From Devosia equisanguinis (GTDB taxonomy: Bacteria > Pseudomonadota > Alphaproteobacteria > Rhizobiales > Hyphomicrobiaceae): a stretch of DNA of 10,426 nt. Under the pieces are notes generated by a model. The model was not told the origin of the DNA. It did not search any database and worked only from the letters and a program-made list of their open reading frames with translations. The stretch is from contig CAMDMH010000061.1 of assembly GCA_945901835.1 (NCBI GenBank), forward strand, positions 1 through 10,426, given 5' to 3'. Below, piece after piece: positions 1 to 7,011 of the stretch (the first letter of the stretch is position 1; every line of letters starts with the position of its first letter). Made by a program: the position numbers and the translations under genes.

Positions 1-2981
1 AGCTGCCCGATCGCCCCGCGCAATGTCGCGATCGCTTCTTCCACGTCGCGACGCTCGGCCTCCATGCTGTCGAACTGCTGGTTGAGCGTTTCGAGTTCCT
101 GATCCGCCGCGAGATTGACCGCGCCGAGCCGCTCCCGATCGGCCTTTAACCGCTGCAGATGACGCTCGATCTCGTCGAGCGCCGGCAACGTGCCGCCTTC
201 CGGAAAGTCGGCGAGCGCGAGACACGCCTCCGGCTCGCAGCCCAGAGTCTCCCGGATCTTGCGCACCTCGTCCGCCAGCCGTTGCTTCGCGGCATCCAGA
301 CGCGCTTCGATGCGCGCGCGGTTCTCGCGTTCGGTCGTCACCACAGCCTGCGCCGTCCGCAAGCCCATCTGCGCTTCGCGCAATCCGGTCTCTGCGCGCG
401 CCAGATTGTTGGCGGCATCGGAACGCTGCTTTTCGCTGACGGCGATTTCGTCCAGCAGTCGCTGCCGCTGCGCCTCGATCTCCTCCGGCAACTCCTCGAG
501 CTCTGAGAGTTCGGCGCGCGCCTCGTCGACACGCGACTTCAACGTCGCGATCTGCCGCACCGCACTTTCAGCACGCGACGCCCAGCGCTGCCGGTCCGCC
601 CGCGTCGTCGCCTGCCGGTCGACGCGCAGCTTGCGCTCCCGCTCGATGCCCGAAAGCTCCGTCGCCGCCGACATGACCTTCGCGCGCGCGGCCCGTATCG
701 CTTCCGCCGCCTCGGTCACTTCCGCTTCGAGCCCCGCTTCGTCGCCGGCTTCCGCCAACGCGGCCTCGGCGAGAACCATCCGCTCGCGCGCTTCACCGAG
801 CGCGTCGGCTGCTTGCGCGACTTGACCGTCAAGCGCCCCGCGCCGGCTTTCCGCTTCCCGCGCTGCACGCTCCAGTTCCGCGAAATTCTCTCGCGTGCGG
901 TTGAGCTGGGCTTGCGCATCCCGCGCCATCTGCCGTGACCGACGCCCGAGATCCTCTGCCGCGCTCAACTCGACCTGCGCCGAACGCTGCGCCGCATGCG
1001 CCGCATCGGAAACCTCCGCGAGCCCAGCCAGCCTGTCGTCGATCTCGCCGAGCCTGTTCCGCTGCGACAGGCGCTCGGCCGCAGCCGTCGGCGCTTCCGC
1101 CGTCACCACGAACCCGTCCCACCGCCATAGATCGCCCTGCCGTGAAACGAGCCGCTGCCCCGATTGCAGAGCGCGCTGCAACACCGGACCATCCGCGCGC
1201 TCGACCACACCCACCAGAGCCAGCCGCCGCACGAGCTCGCGCGGCGCCTTCACCTTGGCGATCAACGGCTCCGCGCCGTCCGGCAGCGCCGGATCGGAAT
1301 CGTGCCGCGCCACCCGCCGCCAGTGCATCAGCGCGGCATCCGCGTCGGCATCCTCGTCCCCGAGAACCGGCGCATCGAGATCATCGCCCAGCGCCGCGCC
1401 GAGCGCCGCCTCGTATCCCGGCGCCACCGCGATATCGTCGAGCACCGGCGTGTGCCCGCTGCCCGAACGCGGCCGCAACAGACGCGCCAGCGTCGCCCGC
1501 TCCGCCTCCAGCGCGCGCAACTCCAGGCTCGCCTTCTGCGCCGCCTCGACCCGCTCCTTGAGCCCGCTCGAGAGCGCCGCCACGCGTTCCTCGCTGTCGA
1601 GCGCCTTCGTCTCGCCGTCCTCGATCGTCTCGGCGAGCGAAGCGCACATCTCCTGCAATTCCTCGAGCCGCGACGTATCTGGCGCGCGCTTTGCAAAATC
1701 GGCAAGTTGCGTCCGAAGCCCTGCCAGCTGCTGCTCGATCTTCAGTGCCTGCTCGCGCCGCTCCGCGCATGTCGTCTCGACAATGCGCCGCCGCGAGCGG
1801 ATCTCGAAATCACGCTTGGCGACATCGGTTTGACGCGCAGCCGCAGCAGCTTCAAGCTCCCGTGCAGACACCAGCGATGCCTTGGCAGCCTCCTCGACCT
1901 CGCTCGCCCCTTCCGTCGTCTCGATCAGCTCGGCCAGCTCCGCCTCGATCCGTTCGAGCTGCTCGGACGCCTCGGCCGCCGCCTCGCTCTCACGCTCGAC
2001 GTCGCCCTCGAGTTGCGCGATGCGGCCCGCCAGCTCCTTGCGCCGCAATGCCGCCCGCTCGGCCTCCCGCTCGAAATTCGACTGCTCGATCTTGAGCCGC
2101 GCCAGCACCGCGCCCTTTATCGCCTCCGCCTCGCGCAACGGCTGCAGGCCCTCGGCGAACTCGGCTTCCTCGCGCATCAATCGCGATTCCAGCGCCGCAG
2201 CAGCGCCGAGCGTAACCAGCGCCTCCCGCTGCGCCGCCTCCGACGCGCCGGCCTGCCGATCCGCCTCCGCCCACCCGACGTGAGCCGCGACCGCCTCCGC
2301 CTTGCGGATCTCCATCGAAAGCTCGCGATAACGCCGCGCCTGGCGCGCCTGCCGCTTGAGCCCGTCCATCTGCGTCGAAAGCTGCCCGGCGATGTCGGCT
2401 AGCCGCGCCAGATTGCCGTCAGCCGCCTTCAGCCGCAACTCCGCGTCATGTCGCCGGCTGTGCAGGCCAGCGACCCCGGCCGCATCTTCCAGAATGCGCC
2501 GCCGCTGCTCCGGCTTGGCGTTGACGATCTCGCCGATCTGCCCTTGCCGCACCAGCGCGGGCGAACGCGCGCCCGTCGCCGCGTCCTCGAACAGAATCCG
2601 CACGTCGCGCGCCCGGACGTCGCGGCCGTTTACCCGATACGCCGAACCCACGTCCCGCTCGATCCGCCGCGTGATCTCGATCAAGTCGCTATCGTTGAAC
2701 TCGGCCGGCGCGTTTCGCTCGGAGTTGTCGAGGAACACCGTCACCTCGGCCATGTTGCGAGCGGGCCGGGTAGTCGTGCCGGCGAAGATCACGTCCTCCA
2801 TCGCGGCGGCGCGCATGGACTTGTGGGACGTCTCGCCCATCGTCCAGCGCAACGCCTCGAGCAGGTTCGACTTGCCGCAGCCGTTGGGGCCCACGACACC
2901 GGTCAAACCTTTCTCGATGACAAGCTCTGTGGGTTCGACGAACGACTTGAACCCGAGCAGCCTGAGACGGGTGATCTGCAT
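1..2981 (-). CDS. smc: Chromosome segregation ATPase SMC (partial, C-terminus beyond window)
   Basis: The protein would organise and compact the chromosome and aid origin segregation as a DNA-bound ATPase dimer with ScpA/ScpB. Translation from ATG 2981 stays open for 993 codons to base 1. It begins with the SMC N-terminal head (RLRLLGFKSF, then Walker A GPNGCGKSN at about residues 31-39). A Q-loop-like LVRQGQIGEIV follows near residues 143-151. Two long Ala/Glu/Arg-rich coiled-coil arms flank a hinge at about residues 505-640, recognisable by GYEAALGAALGDDLDAP. The visible end (AERRDVEEAIATLRGAIGQ) is the end of the second arm. The ABC signature and Walker B are therefore missing; I infer roughly 150 more residues from family length (about 1,150). 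The start is fixed by family alignment, since no good Shine-Dalgarno sequence precedes it. The gene lies 66 bases after the second DsbA-like gene on the same strand. Identification is very secure. Confidence 0.96.
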   Translation of the reverse strand, partial: MQITRLRLLGFKSFVEPTELVIEKGLTGVVGPNGCGKSNLLEALRWTMGETSHKSMRAAAMEDVIFAGTTTRPARNMAEVTVFLDNSERNAPAEFNDSDLIEITRRIERDVGSAYRVNGRDVRARDVRILFEDAATGARSPALVRQGQIGEIVNAKPEQRRRILEDAAGVAGLHSRRHDAELRLKAADGNLARLADIAGQLSTQMDGLKRQARQARRYRELSMEIRKAEAVAAHVGWAEADRQAGASEAAQREALVTLGAAAALESRLMREEAEFAEGLQPLREAEAIKGAVLARLKIEQSNFEREAERAALRRKELAGRIAQLEGDVERESEAAAEASEQLERIEAELAELIETTEGASEVEEAAKASLVSARELEAAAAARQTDVAKRDFEIRSRRRIVETTCAERREQALKIEQQLAGLRTQLADFAKRAPDTSRLEELQEMCASLAETIEDGETKALDSEERVAALSSGLKERVEAAQKASLELRALEAERATLARLLRPRSGSGHTPVLDDIAVAPGYEAALGAALGDDLDAPVLGDEDADADAALMHWRRVARHDSDPALPDGAEPLIAKVKAPRELVRRLALVGVVERADGPVLQRALQSGQRLVSRQGDLWRWDGFVVTAEAPTAAAERLSQRNRLGEIDDRLAGLAEVSDAAHAAQRSAQVELSAAEDLGRRSRQMARDAQAQLNRTRENFAELERAAREAESRRGALDGQVAQAADALGEARERMVLAEAALAEAGDEAGLEAEVTEAAEAIRAARAKVMSAATELSGIERERKLRVDRQATTRADRQRWASRAESAVRQIATLKSRVDEARAELSELEELPEEIEAQRQRLLDEIAVSEKQRSDAANNLARAETGLREAQMGLRTAQAVVTTERENRARIEARLDAAKQRLADEVRKIRETLGCEPEACLALADFPEGGTLPALDEIERHLQRLKADRERLGAVNLAADQELETLNQQFDSMEAERRDVEEAIATLRGAIGQ

Positions 2982-3047
2982 GTCACGGGATTATCGCATT
3001 CGCGCCCGGTGGTCCATGCCGATTTTACGAGAAGCGCCGGAAATCGC

Positions 3048-3869
3048 TCAACTTTTCTGCGCAACCGCCGCATTGCCCGCGAGCAGCGGATCGACGATCG
3101 CGCGCATGTCGTTGAGCGTTAGCGTGTGCTTGATGAGCCGCCCGTTGATGAAATAGTTCGGCGTGCCCACGATCCCGAGCAGCCGCCCCCGCTGCTTCAC
3201 CGCATCGAGCGAGGCGACCAGCGCCTTGTCCTGCCGGCAGGCTTCCAGCTTATCGGCCGTCAGCCCCAGATCGCCCATCGCCTTGACGATCGGCTCCGGC
3301 CGCACATCCTGACTGACCCATTGAGCCTGCATCCGCATCAGCCTGTCGTAAGCCTGGAAATACCTTGCTGGTGCTACACATCGGGTCGCGATCGTGGCGA
3401 GACCGGACTGAAACCCGATCGGGAACTCGCGGAGAATGAAACGCACCTTGCCAGTAGCGATGTATTGCCGCTTCAATTCGGGAAACGACTCCATCTGGAA
3501 TTGACGGCAGAACGGGCACGTCATCGACGCGTATTTGATGACCGTAACGGGAGCATCAGCACGCCCCAACGACATCTCAGACAGATCGCCAGCGGGTTGC
3601 ATGACCTCCGCGAGCGTCGGAGAGGCGATCACCTCGCGCGGCGCCAGGGCCGACGCCCCGTCGACGAACGGGTTGCCCTCCATCTTGTCGGGCGTGGCCG
3701 GACTACCACCGGCCTTGCTGCCCGACGCGCCACCAGTGGACAGGCCGCCGATAGCCAGCGGGCCCTGCGAAACGCTGGCGCCACAGGCAGCAAGCACCGC
3801 CGCGACCACAGCCACCGCAAAGGCGGAGCTCGACTTGACAAACATACCGCCCGCCCCCGAAGCGTTCAT
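3048..3869 (-). CDS. DsbA-family thiol:disulfide oxidoreductase, probable lipoprotein
   Basis: This is a thioredoxin-fold protein expected to oxidise or shuffle disulfides in the periplasm. From ATG 3869 (273 aa) it has a hydrophobic signal ending in a lipobox (VLAAC, Cys at about residue 29), so membrane anchoring by a lipid is likely. A Gly/Ser/Pro-rich linker of about 70 residues follows. The DsbA domain has the active site TCPFC (Cys 118 and 121), the block TGKVRFILREFP, and a cis-Pro loop GTPNYFING (Pro about 237). A second cysteine pair (about 164 and 211) matches the pair in the upstream paralog. Start choice: GTG 3875 directly abuts the preceding stop codon, and GAAGGG (3885-3880) sits 10 bases before ATG 3869 but only 4 before the GTG. 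ATG 3845 would also keep the signal peptide. Substrate and redox partner are unknown. Confidence 0.9.
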   Translation of the reverse strand: MNASGAGGMFVKSSSAFAVAVVAAVLAACGASVSQGPLAIGGLSTGGASGSKAGGSPATPDKMEGNPFVDGASALAPREVIASPTLAEVMQPAGDLSEMSLGRADAPVTVIKYASMTCPFCRQFQMESFPELKRQYIATGKVRFILREFPIGFQSGLATIATRCVAPARYFQAYDRLMRMQAQWVSQDVRPEPIVKAMGDLGLTADKLEACRQDKALVASLDAVKQRGRLLGIVGTPNYFINGRLIKHTLTLNDMRAIVDPLLAGNAAVAQKS

Positions 3870-3875
3870 GCCCAC

Positions 3876-4553
3876 TCAGCCCTTCAACAGCGGCTCGATG
3901 GCCTTCTCGAAATCGGCGACGGTCACGCCGGGCAGGCGCTTGCCATTGACGAAGAACGTCGGCGTCGCATTGACCCCGAACTTCTCGGTCGCCCGCTTGC
4001 GACCGGCCTCGATCTGCTGGAGCAGCTTGTCGTCGGTCAGGCACTTGTCGAAGCTGGCCTGCGTGAAGCCGGCCTGGCGCGAGATCTCGAACAGCCGCGG
4101 CACGGGATTGCCCTGCTGGAAGGCCCATTCCTGCTGCCGCTTGAACATTTCCGAGACGAATGCTGCCGTACCGTCACCCCCGACGCAGCGCGCGAGCATG
4201 GAGACCGCCGCAGCGATGTTGTCGAGCGGAAATTCCCGGAACACCAGCCGCACCTTTCCGGTGTCGATGTACTTCTCCTTGAGCTTCGGCAGCACCGTAT
4301 TGTGGAACGCCGCGCAATGCCCGCACGTCATCGATGCGTACTCGACGATCGTTACCGGCGCGTCGGCCTTGCCGAACACGATCTCCGGCAGATCGACCTT
4401 CATCAACTCGTCGACTGGCACCTGAGCCGGTGCAGCAGGGCGCTGCGCGAACGCCGGTTGCGCCGCGGTCAGAGCAGCAATGGAAACGCTACCCACGATC
4501 AGCGTCCTGCGGCTGACGGAGTTATTCGATCTCTTGAAAAGTTCGTCACTCAC
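3876..4553 (-). CDS. DsbA-family thiol:disulfide oxidoreductase (exported)
   Basis: This is a periplasmic thioredoxin-fold oxidoreductase of 225 aa. The N-terminus SVSRRTLIVGSVSIAALTAA, ending in AFAQ, is an export signal with a Tat-like SRR motif; Sec export is also possible. The fold shows TCGHC (Cys 77 and 80), TGKVRLVFREFP and the cis-Pro loop ATPTFFVNG (Pro about 198). An additional Cys pair at about 123 and 171 recalls the second, non-catalytic disulfide described for alphaproteobacterial DsbA proteins such as Wolbachia alpha-DsbA1. I chose GTG 4553 because AGGAG (4564-4560) lies 6 bases upstream and the signal peptide then starts near residue 1. An open frame continues upstream to 4679, but those 42 residues are low-complexity leader and would cover the predicted promoter. 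The next DsbA-like gene begins within 7 bases of its stop, so the two are surely co-transcribed. Confidence 0.92.
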   Translation of the reverse strand: MSDELFKRSNNSVSRRTLIVGSVSIAALTAAQPAFAQRPAAPAQVPVDELMKVDLPEIVFGKADAPVTIVEYASMTCGHCAAFHNTVLPKLKEKYIDTGKVRLVFREFPLDNIAAAVSMLARCVGGDGTAAFVSEMFKRQQEWAFQQGNPVPRLFEISRQAGFTQASFDKCLTDDKLLQQIEAGRKRATEKFGVNATPTFFVNGKRLPGVTVADFEKAIEPLLKG

Positions 4554-4564
4554 GGGCGGCTCCT

Positions 4565-4597
4565 GCAGTGCCTCGATGCACTGCGCTGATGCAGTGC
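4565..4597 (-). promoter_or_regulatory. Two mutually exclusive leader hairpins before dsbA-like gene
   Basis: Reading the minus strand, GCACTGC (4597-4591), GCAGTGC (4584-4578) and GCACTGC (4571-4565) follow each other with 6-base gaps. The middle copy can pair perfectly (7 bp) with either outer copy, giving two alternative hairpins. The downstream one ends one base before the AGGAG ribosome binding site (4564-4560) of the GTG start at 4553. The sequence pattern is direct observation; a role in translation control is inference. The same bases are also read by the rejected upstream extension of the ORF. Confidence 0.5.
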
Positions 4598-4647
4598 GCT
4601 GTTCGCACGGCCGCAGCCTGAGGCCAGCGGCGTCGATTATTGCTCTC

Positions 4648-4676
4648 ACATAGGCCATCCGGCGCGCGCTGCCAAC
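4648..4676 (-). promoter_or_regulatory. Candidate housekeeping promoter for the dsbA-like/smc unit
   Basis: On the minus strand, GTTGGC (4676-4671) and CTATGT (4653-4648) are separated by exactly 17 bases. This resembles the alphaproteobacterial sigma-70 pattern as I recall it for Sinorhizobium (CTTGAC, 17 bases, CTATAT), matching 4/6 and 5/6 positions. Transcription would start near 4641 and give a leader of about 88 bases containing the alternative hairpins. It was found by eye; promoter hexamers are weak evidence on their own. Confidence 0.42.
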
Positions 4677-4680
4677 CAAA

Positions 4681-4735
4681 CGGACATCTCGAACGATGGC
4701 TAAATCGCAACACTATGTCGTGATCGAGATGTCCG
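4681..4735. repeat. Perfect 12-bp inverted repeat, possible operator
   Basis: CGGACATCTCGA at 4681-4692 is repeated as its exact reverse complement at 4724-4735, with a 31-base spacer. Arm centres are 43 bp apart, close to four helical turns. The near arm ends about 5 bases upstream of the candidate -35 hexamer at 4676. A regulator bound to both arms on one DNA face is a reasonable inference. A long-loop hairpin in readthrough RNA is the alternative. Confidence 0.55.
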
Positions 4736-4754
4736 GTGCCTGCGTTTCGATGGC

Positions 4755-4776
4755 CCGCCGGAATAGCTACCGGCGG
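4755..4776 (-). terminator. Hairpin just after the small ORF, possible terminator
   Basis: CCGCCGG (4755-4761) and CCGGCGG (4770-4776) form a perfect 7-bp G/C-only stem with an 8-base loop. It starts at the base directly after the stop codon (4779-4777) of the 69-residue ORF. There is no T-run on the minus strand, so it is not a classical intrinsic terminator. It may slow or end transcription, or protect the 3' end of the message. Confidence 0.4.
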
Positions 4777-4986
4777 TCAGCCGATATCGCCCAGCGAAGA
4801 GACCACGGACGATACGACATTCCCGACGCCGTCGATGACCAGTTGTGCGCCGTTGATCAGCGCCTCCGCCGCAAAATCGCCCGCACCGCCAACGTCCCGC
4901 TTGCGGCTTTCGTCCTCGTGCGTCTCCCCGACGGGCAGAGCTTCATCGGGCGCATGCTCGGGCGACTTGGGGGTGTCGATGCTCAA
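4777..4986 (-). CDS. Hypothetical small protein, 69 aa, TTG start
   Basis: I do not recognise this protein. It has an acidic, Pro/Glu/Asp-rich polar N-terminal half (about residues 1-36). The C-terminal half contains a small-residue and Val/Ile-rich segment, ALINGAQLVIDGVGNVVSSV, that could be an amphipathic or membrane-associating helix. There is no clear signal peptide and no cysteine. Support for it being real: GAGGA (5000-4996) lies 9 bases before the TTG. About 78% of its codons end in G or C by my count, as expected for a gene in this genome. It is collinear with its neighbours, 123 bases after the DUF721 stop, and a hairpin begins at the base after its stop. Against: the TTG start, and a 128-codon open frame on the opposite strand over the same DNA. 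No function can be proposed. Confidence 0.55.
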   Translation of the reverse strand: MSIDTPKSPEHAPDEALPVGETHEDESRKRDVGGAGDFAAEALINGAQLVIDGVGNVVSSVVSSLGDIG

Positions 4987-5109
4987 GGCGGGGTTTCCTC
5001 GTGTGCAATTGACCGTAACCAGGAAACACCGGAATCGCGGCCGATTTCAGGACGCGACAGAGGCGAAAAACGACCTAACTAACAACAAGTTGAGAAATCA
5101 CCCGCGGCG

Positions 5110-5709
5110 TCAGCGCTTCGCCATGCCCTTCTGTATCAGCTCGAACGCAGCCCTGAGCCGCTCGTCTGCCACCTGCCCGAGATCGAGCGGCGGCTTGCCC
5201 GTGCGAGACTTGCCAGCCACCACGTCGCGCGGCTTGGGCTGCGGCGGCTCGGCGACCATCGGGACCTGCTCGATCCTGAGATCGGCGATCGCCCGGTACC
5301 CGAAGTAGGCGTTGATCCGGTCGATGATCTGCCGGCCCTTGTACTGCACGTCGAGAGCCCTGGCGGCGTCGACCATGAGATAGAGCGTCGCCCCCGGCCG
5401 GCCGGATTGCCCCGCCGGCGTCTCGCCATATGTCTCGACTGCACGCGGCCACTTCAGCTTGTTGGGCCGGGTGTGCCGCGCGAGGTCGGCGCCGACGATC
5501 GTCGCCCAGTCCGTCAGTAGCGCCGCGGTCGAGAAGCCATACTTTTCCATCACCTTCTTGGTCAGCCGCGGCACGAAACTGCCGACGGCTTTCACCCCGA
5601 ACGCCGTCTTCCGCACGATCGGCGGATTGATGAAGGATTTGGTAGCGGGTCGATGGCTTACAGGGCGCTGTGCTGGACTCGACTCAGTCTTGCTGCTTTG
5701 GTCGGTCAC
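5110..5709 (-). CDS. DUF721 / DciA-family protein
   Basis: DUF721 proteins include DciA, the ancestral loader of the replicative helicase DnaB in bacteria lacking DnaC/DnaI. The 199-residue product has the expected core: GSFVPRLTKKVMEKYGFS at about residues 43-60, then LLTDWATIVGADLARHTRPNKLKWPR, then TLYLMVDAARALDVQYKGRQIIDRINAYFGYRAI. A Pro/Lys-rich linker and a C-terminal tail PPLDLGQVADERLRAAFELIQKGMAKR follow, and the tail is typical of the alphaproteobacterial version. The start is GTG 5709, with GAGG (5721-5718) 8 bases upstream. A longer open frame to 5949 would run deep into divergent mutY, and its extra 80 residues look non-coding. It shares a 100-bp divergent intergenic region with mutY. 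Family assignment is strong; helicase loading in this organism is inferred from family. Confidence 0.88.
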   Translation of the reverse strand: MTDQSSKTESSPAQRPVSHRPATKSFINPPIVRKTAFGVKAVGSFVPRLTKKVMEKYGFSTAALLTDWATIVGADLARHTRPNKLKWPRAVETYGETPAGQSGRPGATLYLMVDAARALDVQYKGRQIIDRINAYFGYRAIADLRIEQVPMVAEPPQPKPRDVVAGKSRTGKPPLDLGQVADERLRAAFELIQKGMAKR

Positions 5710-5809
5710 GTTCGTCGCCTCGCTGCAAATCCAATCCGCGCAGCGATCCGAATAACACGCAGTCGGGGTGATTCGCGTCGGCAGCCGAAGGATCCACAAG
5801 GTGATCGAC

Positions 5810-6946
5810 ATGGCGGGCGTGGCTAAACTGCAACGCAATCCGCGCACGGGGTCCAAGAGCCCGGTCGCACGGGATTCTGTCGCTCGAGATGTAGCGCCGC
5901 CCTTGCTCGAATGGTACGACCGCGAGCGCCGCGAGTTGCCGTGGCGCATGGCGCCGGGCGAACGCGCCGATCCCTATCGTGTCTGGCTGAGCGAGATCAT
6001 GCTGCAGCAGACCACGGTGAAAACCGTCATCCCCTACTACGAGAAGTTCCTCCGCCTCTGGCCCAATGTGAAGTCTTTGGCCAAAGCCGAGCTGGACGAC
6101 GTTCTCGCAGCCTGGGCGGGCCTCGGCTACTACAGCCGCGCCCGCAATCTCCATGCCTGCGCGAAGGCCGTCGTCGCCGACCACGGCGGCAAGTTCCCGT
6201 CGAACGAAACCACACTCGTCACGCTCCCCGGCATCGGCCCCTACACGGCCGCCGCCGTCGCCTCGATCGCTTACGGCGAGCGCGCGACGCCGGTCGATGG
6301 TAACATCGAGCGCGTCGTCGCCCGCCTGTTCGCCGTGCGCGAGCCTCTGCCTCTCGCCAAGCCGGCATTGCGCTCGCTGGCGGCCACGCTGACACCGCTC
6401 ACACGCACCGGCGACTTCGCCCAGGCGATGATGGATCTCGGCGCCACAATCTGCACGCCCAAGAGCCCGTCGTGCCTGATGTGCCCGCTGAAGAACGAGT
6501 GCACCGCCCGGGCATTGGGTATCGAAGCGAAGCTGCCTTCACGCTCCCCGAAAGGCGAGAAGCCGAACCGCTTCGGCATCGCCTTCATAGCGCTGCGCGA
6601 GGATGGCGCGGTGCTCCTCCGCCGCCGCCCCGACAACGGCTTGCTCGGCGGTATGATGGAAATCCCTTCGACCGACTGGCTCGACATGCTGCCCGCCGCT
6701 GCCGACGCGATGCACATCGTCCCCGTGAAAGCCGACTGGTGGAAAGTGCCCGCTACCGTGCGCCACGTCTTCACGCACTTCGAACTCGAACTGGTCGTCT
6801 ACCGCGCCGTCGTCTCGAGCGACAGCGAACTCACCTTCTGGGCCGACAGCCCCCGCTGCCGCTGGGTCCCCCGCCGCGATCTCGACGCCCAAGCCCTCCC
6901 CAGCGTCATGCGCAAAGTCATCGCGCACGGCCTGCGCGAGATGTGA
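5810..6946 (+). CDS. mutY: A/G-specific adenine glycosylase MutY
   Basis: MutY removes adenine mispaired with 8-oxoguanine, preventing G:C to T:A mutations. The 378-residue protein is full length. The catalytic Glu is in SEIMLQQT (about residue 62), the helix-hairpin-helix is LPGIGPYTAAAV (139-150), and the catalytic Asp is in VDGN (about 163). The four [4Fe-4S] ligands are at about 215, 222, 225 and 231 in a perfect C-x6-C-x2-C-x5-C pattern. The C-terminal MutT-like domain recognises 8-oxoguanine; its FSH loop is written FTH here (about 321-323, RHVFTHF), a conservative variant. I chose ATG 5810 because AAGG (5798-5801) lies 8 bases upstream. In-frame GTG codons at 5768 and 5801 are possible but add residues unlike the family. 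The gene is divergent from the DUF721 gene, a layout I recall from Hyphomicrobiales. Confidence 0.96.
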   Translation: MAGVAKLQRNPRTGSKSPVARDSVARDVAPPLLEWYDRERRELPWRMAPGERADPYRVWLSEIMLQQTTVKTVIPYYEKFLRLWPNVKSLAKAELDDVLAAWAGLGYYSRARNLHACAKAVVADHGGKFPSNETTLVTLPGIGPYTAAAVASIAYGERATPVDGNIERVVARLFAVREPLPLAKPALRSLAATLTPLTRTGDFAQAMMDLGATICTPKSPSCLMCPLKNECTARALGIEAKLPSRSPKGEKPNRFGIAFIALREDGAVLLRRRPDNGLLGGMMEIPSTDWLDMLPAAADAMHIVPVKADWWKVPATVRHVFTHFELELVVYRAVVSSDSELTFWADSPRCRWVPRRDLDAQALPSVMRKVIAHGLREM

Positions 6947-6975
6947 GCGGCAGATCGGCTTTCCATCGCCGCACG

Positions 6976-7007
6976 CCTCGCCTACCCTCCAAGTCGAACA
7001 GGCGAGG
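6976..7007 (+). promoter_or_regulatory. Hairpin that could mask the ribosome binding site
   Basis: CCTCGCCT (6976-6983) and AGGCGAGG (7000-7007) are perfect reverse complements, giving an 8-bp stem around a 16-base loop. The right arm contains the GAGG that serves as Shine-Dalgarno for the solute-binding protein starting at 7012. Folding would hide it, so translation could depend on melting or on a bound factor. The pairing is directly visible; the regulatory role is inference. Confidence 0.35.
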
Positions 7008-7011
7008 AACC

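Noticed and set aside
190..2402. Several long plus-strand open frames (up to about 412 codons) opposite smc
   Set aside because: Arg/Ser/Ala-rich translations without any domain, antisense to an unmistakable SMC. High GC removes stop codons from the other frames.
3126..4589. 487-codon plus-strand open frame across both dsbA-like genes
   Set aside because: Antisense to two proteins with clear signal peptides, CxxC sites and cis-Pro loops; its own translation is His/Arg-rich and resembles no family.
4554..4679. 42-residue N-terminal extension of the first DsbA-like protein
   Set aside because: It would bury the signal peptide and overlap the candidate promoter; GTG 4553 has a well placed AGGAG.
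4696..5082. 128-codon plus-strand open frame starting MAKSQHYVV
   Set aside because: It overlaps the better supported minus-strand small gene, covers the inverted repeat and hairpin, has no ribosome site I can see, and lies between two minus-strand genes. Not fully excluded.
4987..5109. AT-richer patch after the DUF721 gene as promoter of the small gene
   Set aside because: TTGTTG-like sequences are present but no -10 element at an acceptable distance.
5778..5788. 11-base palindrome TCGGCAGCCGA in the mutY/DUF721 intergenic region
   Set aside because: Only 5-bp arms in GC-rich DNA, expected by chance. No promoter hexamers I would defend were found in this 100-bp gap.
5710..5949. 80-residue N-terminal extension of the DUF721 protein
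   Set aside because: It would overlap the start of divergent mutY; GTG 5709 has a ribosome site and fits family length.
5684..6184. 166-codon minus-strand open frame opposite mutY
   Set aside because: Antisense shadow of the conserved MutY N-terminal domain with no recognisable domain.
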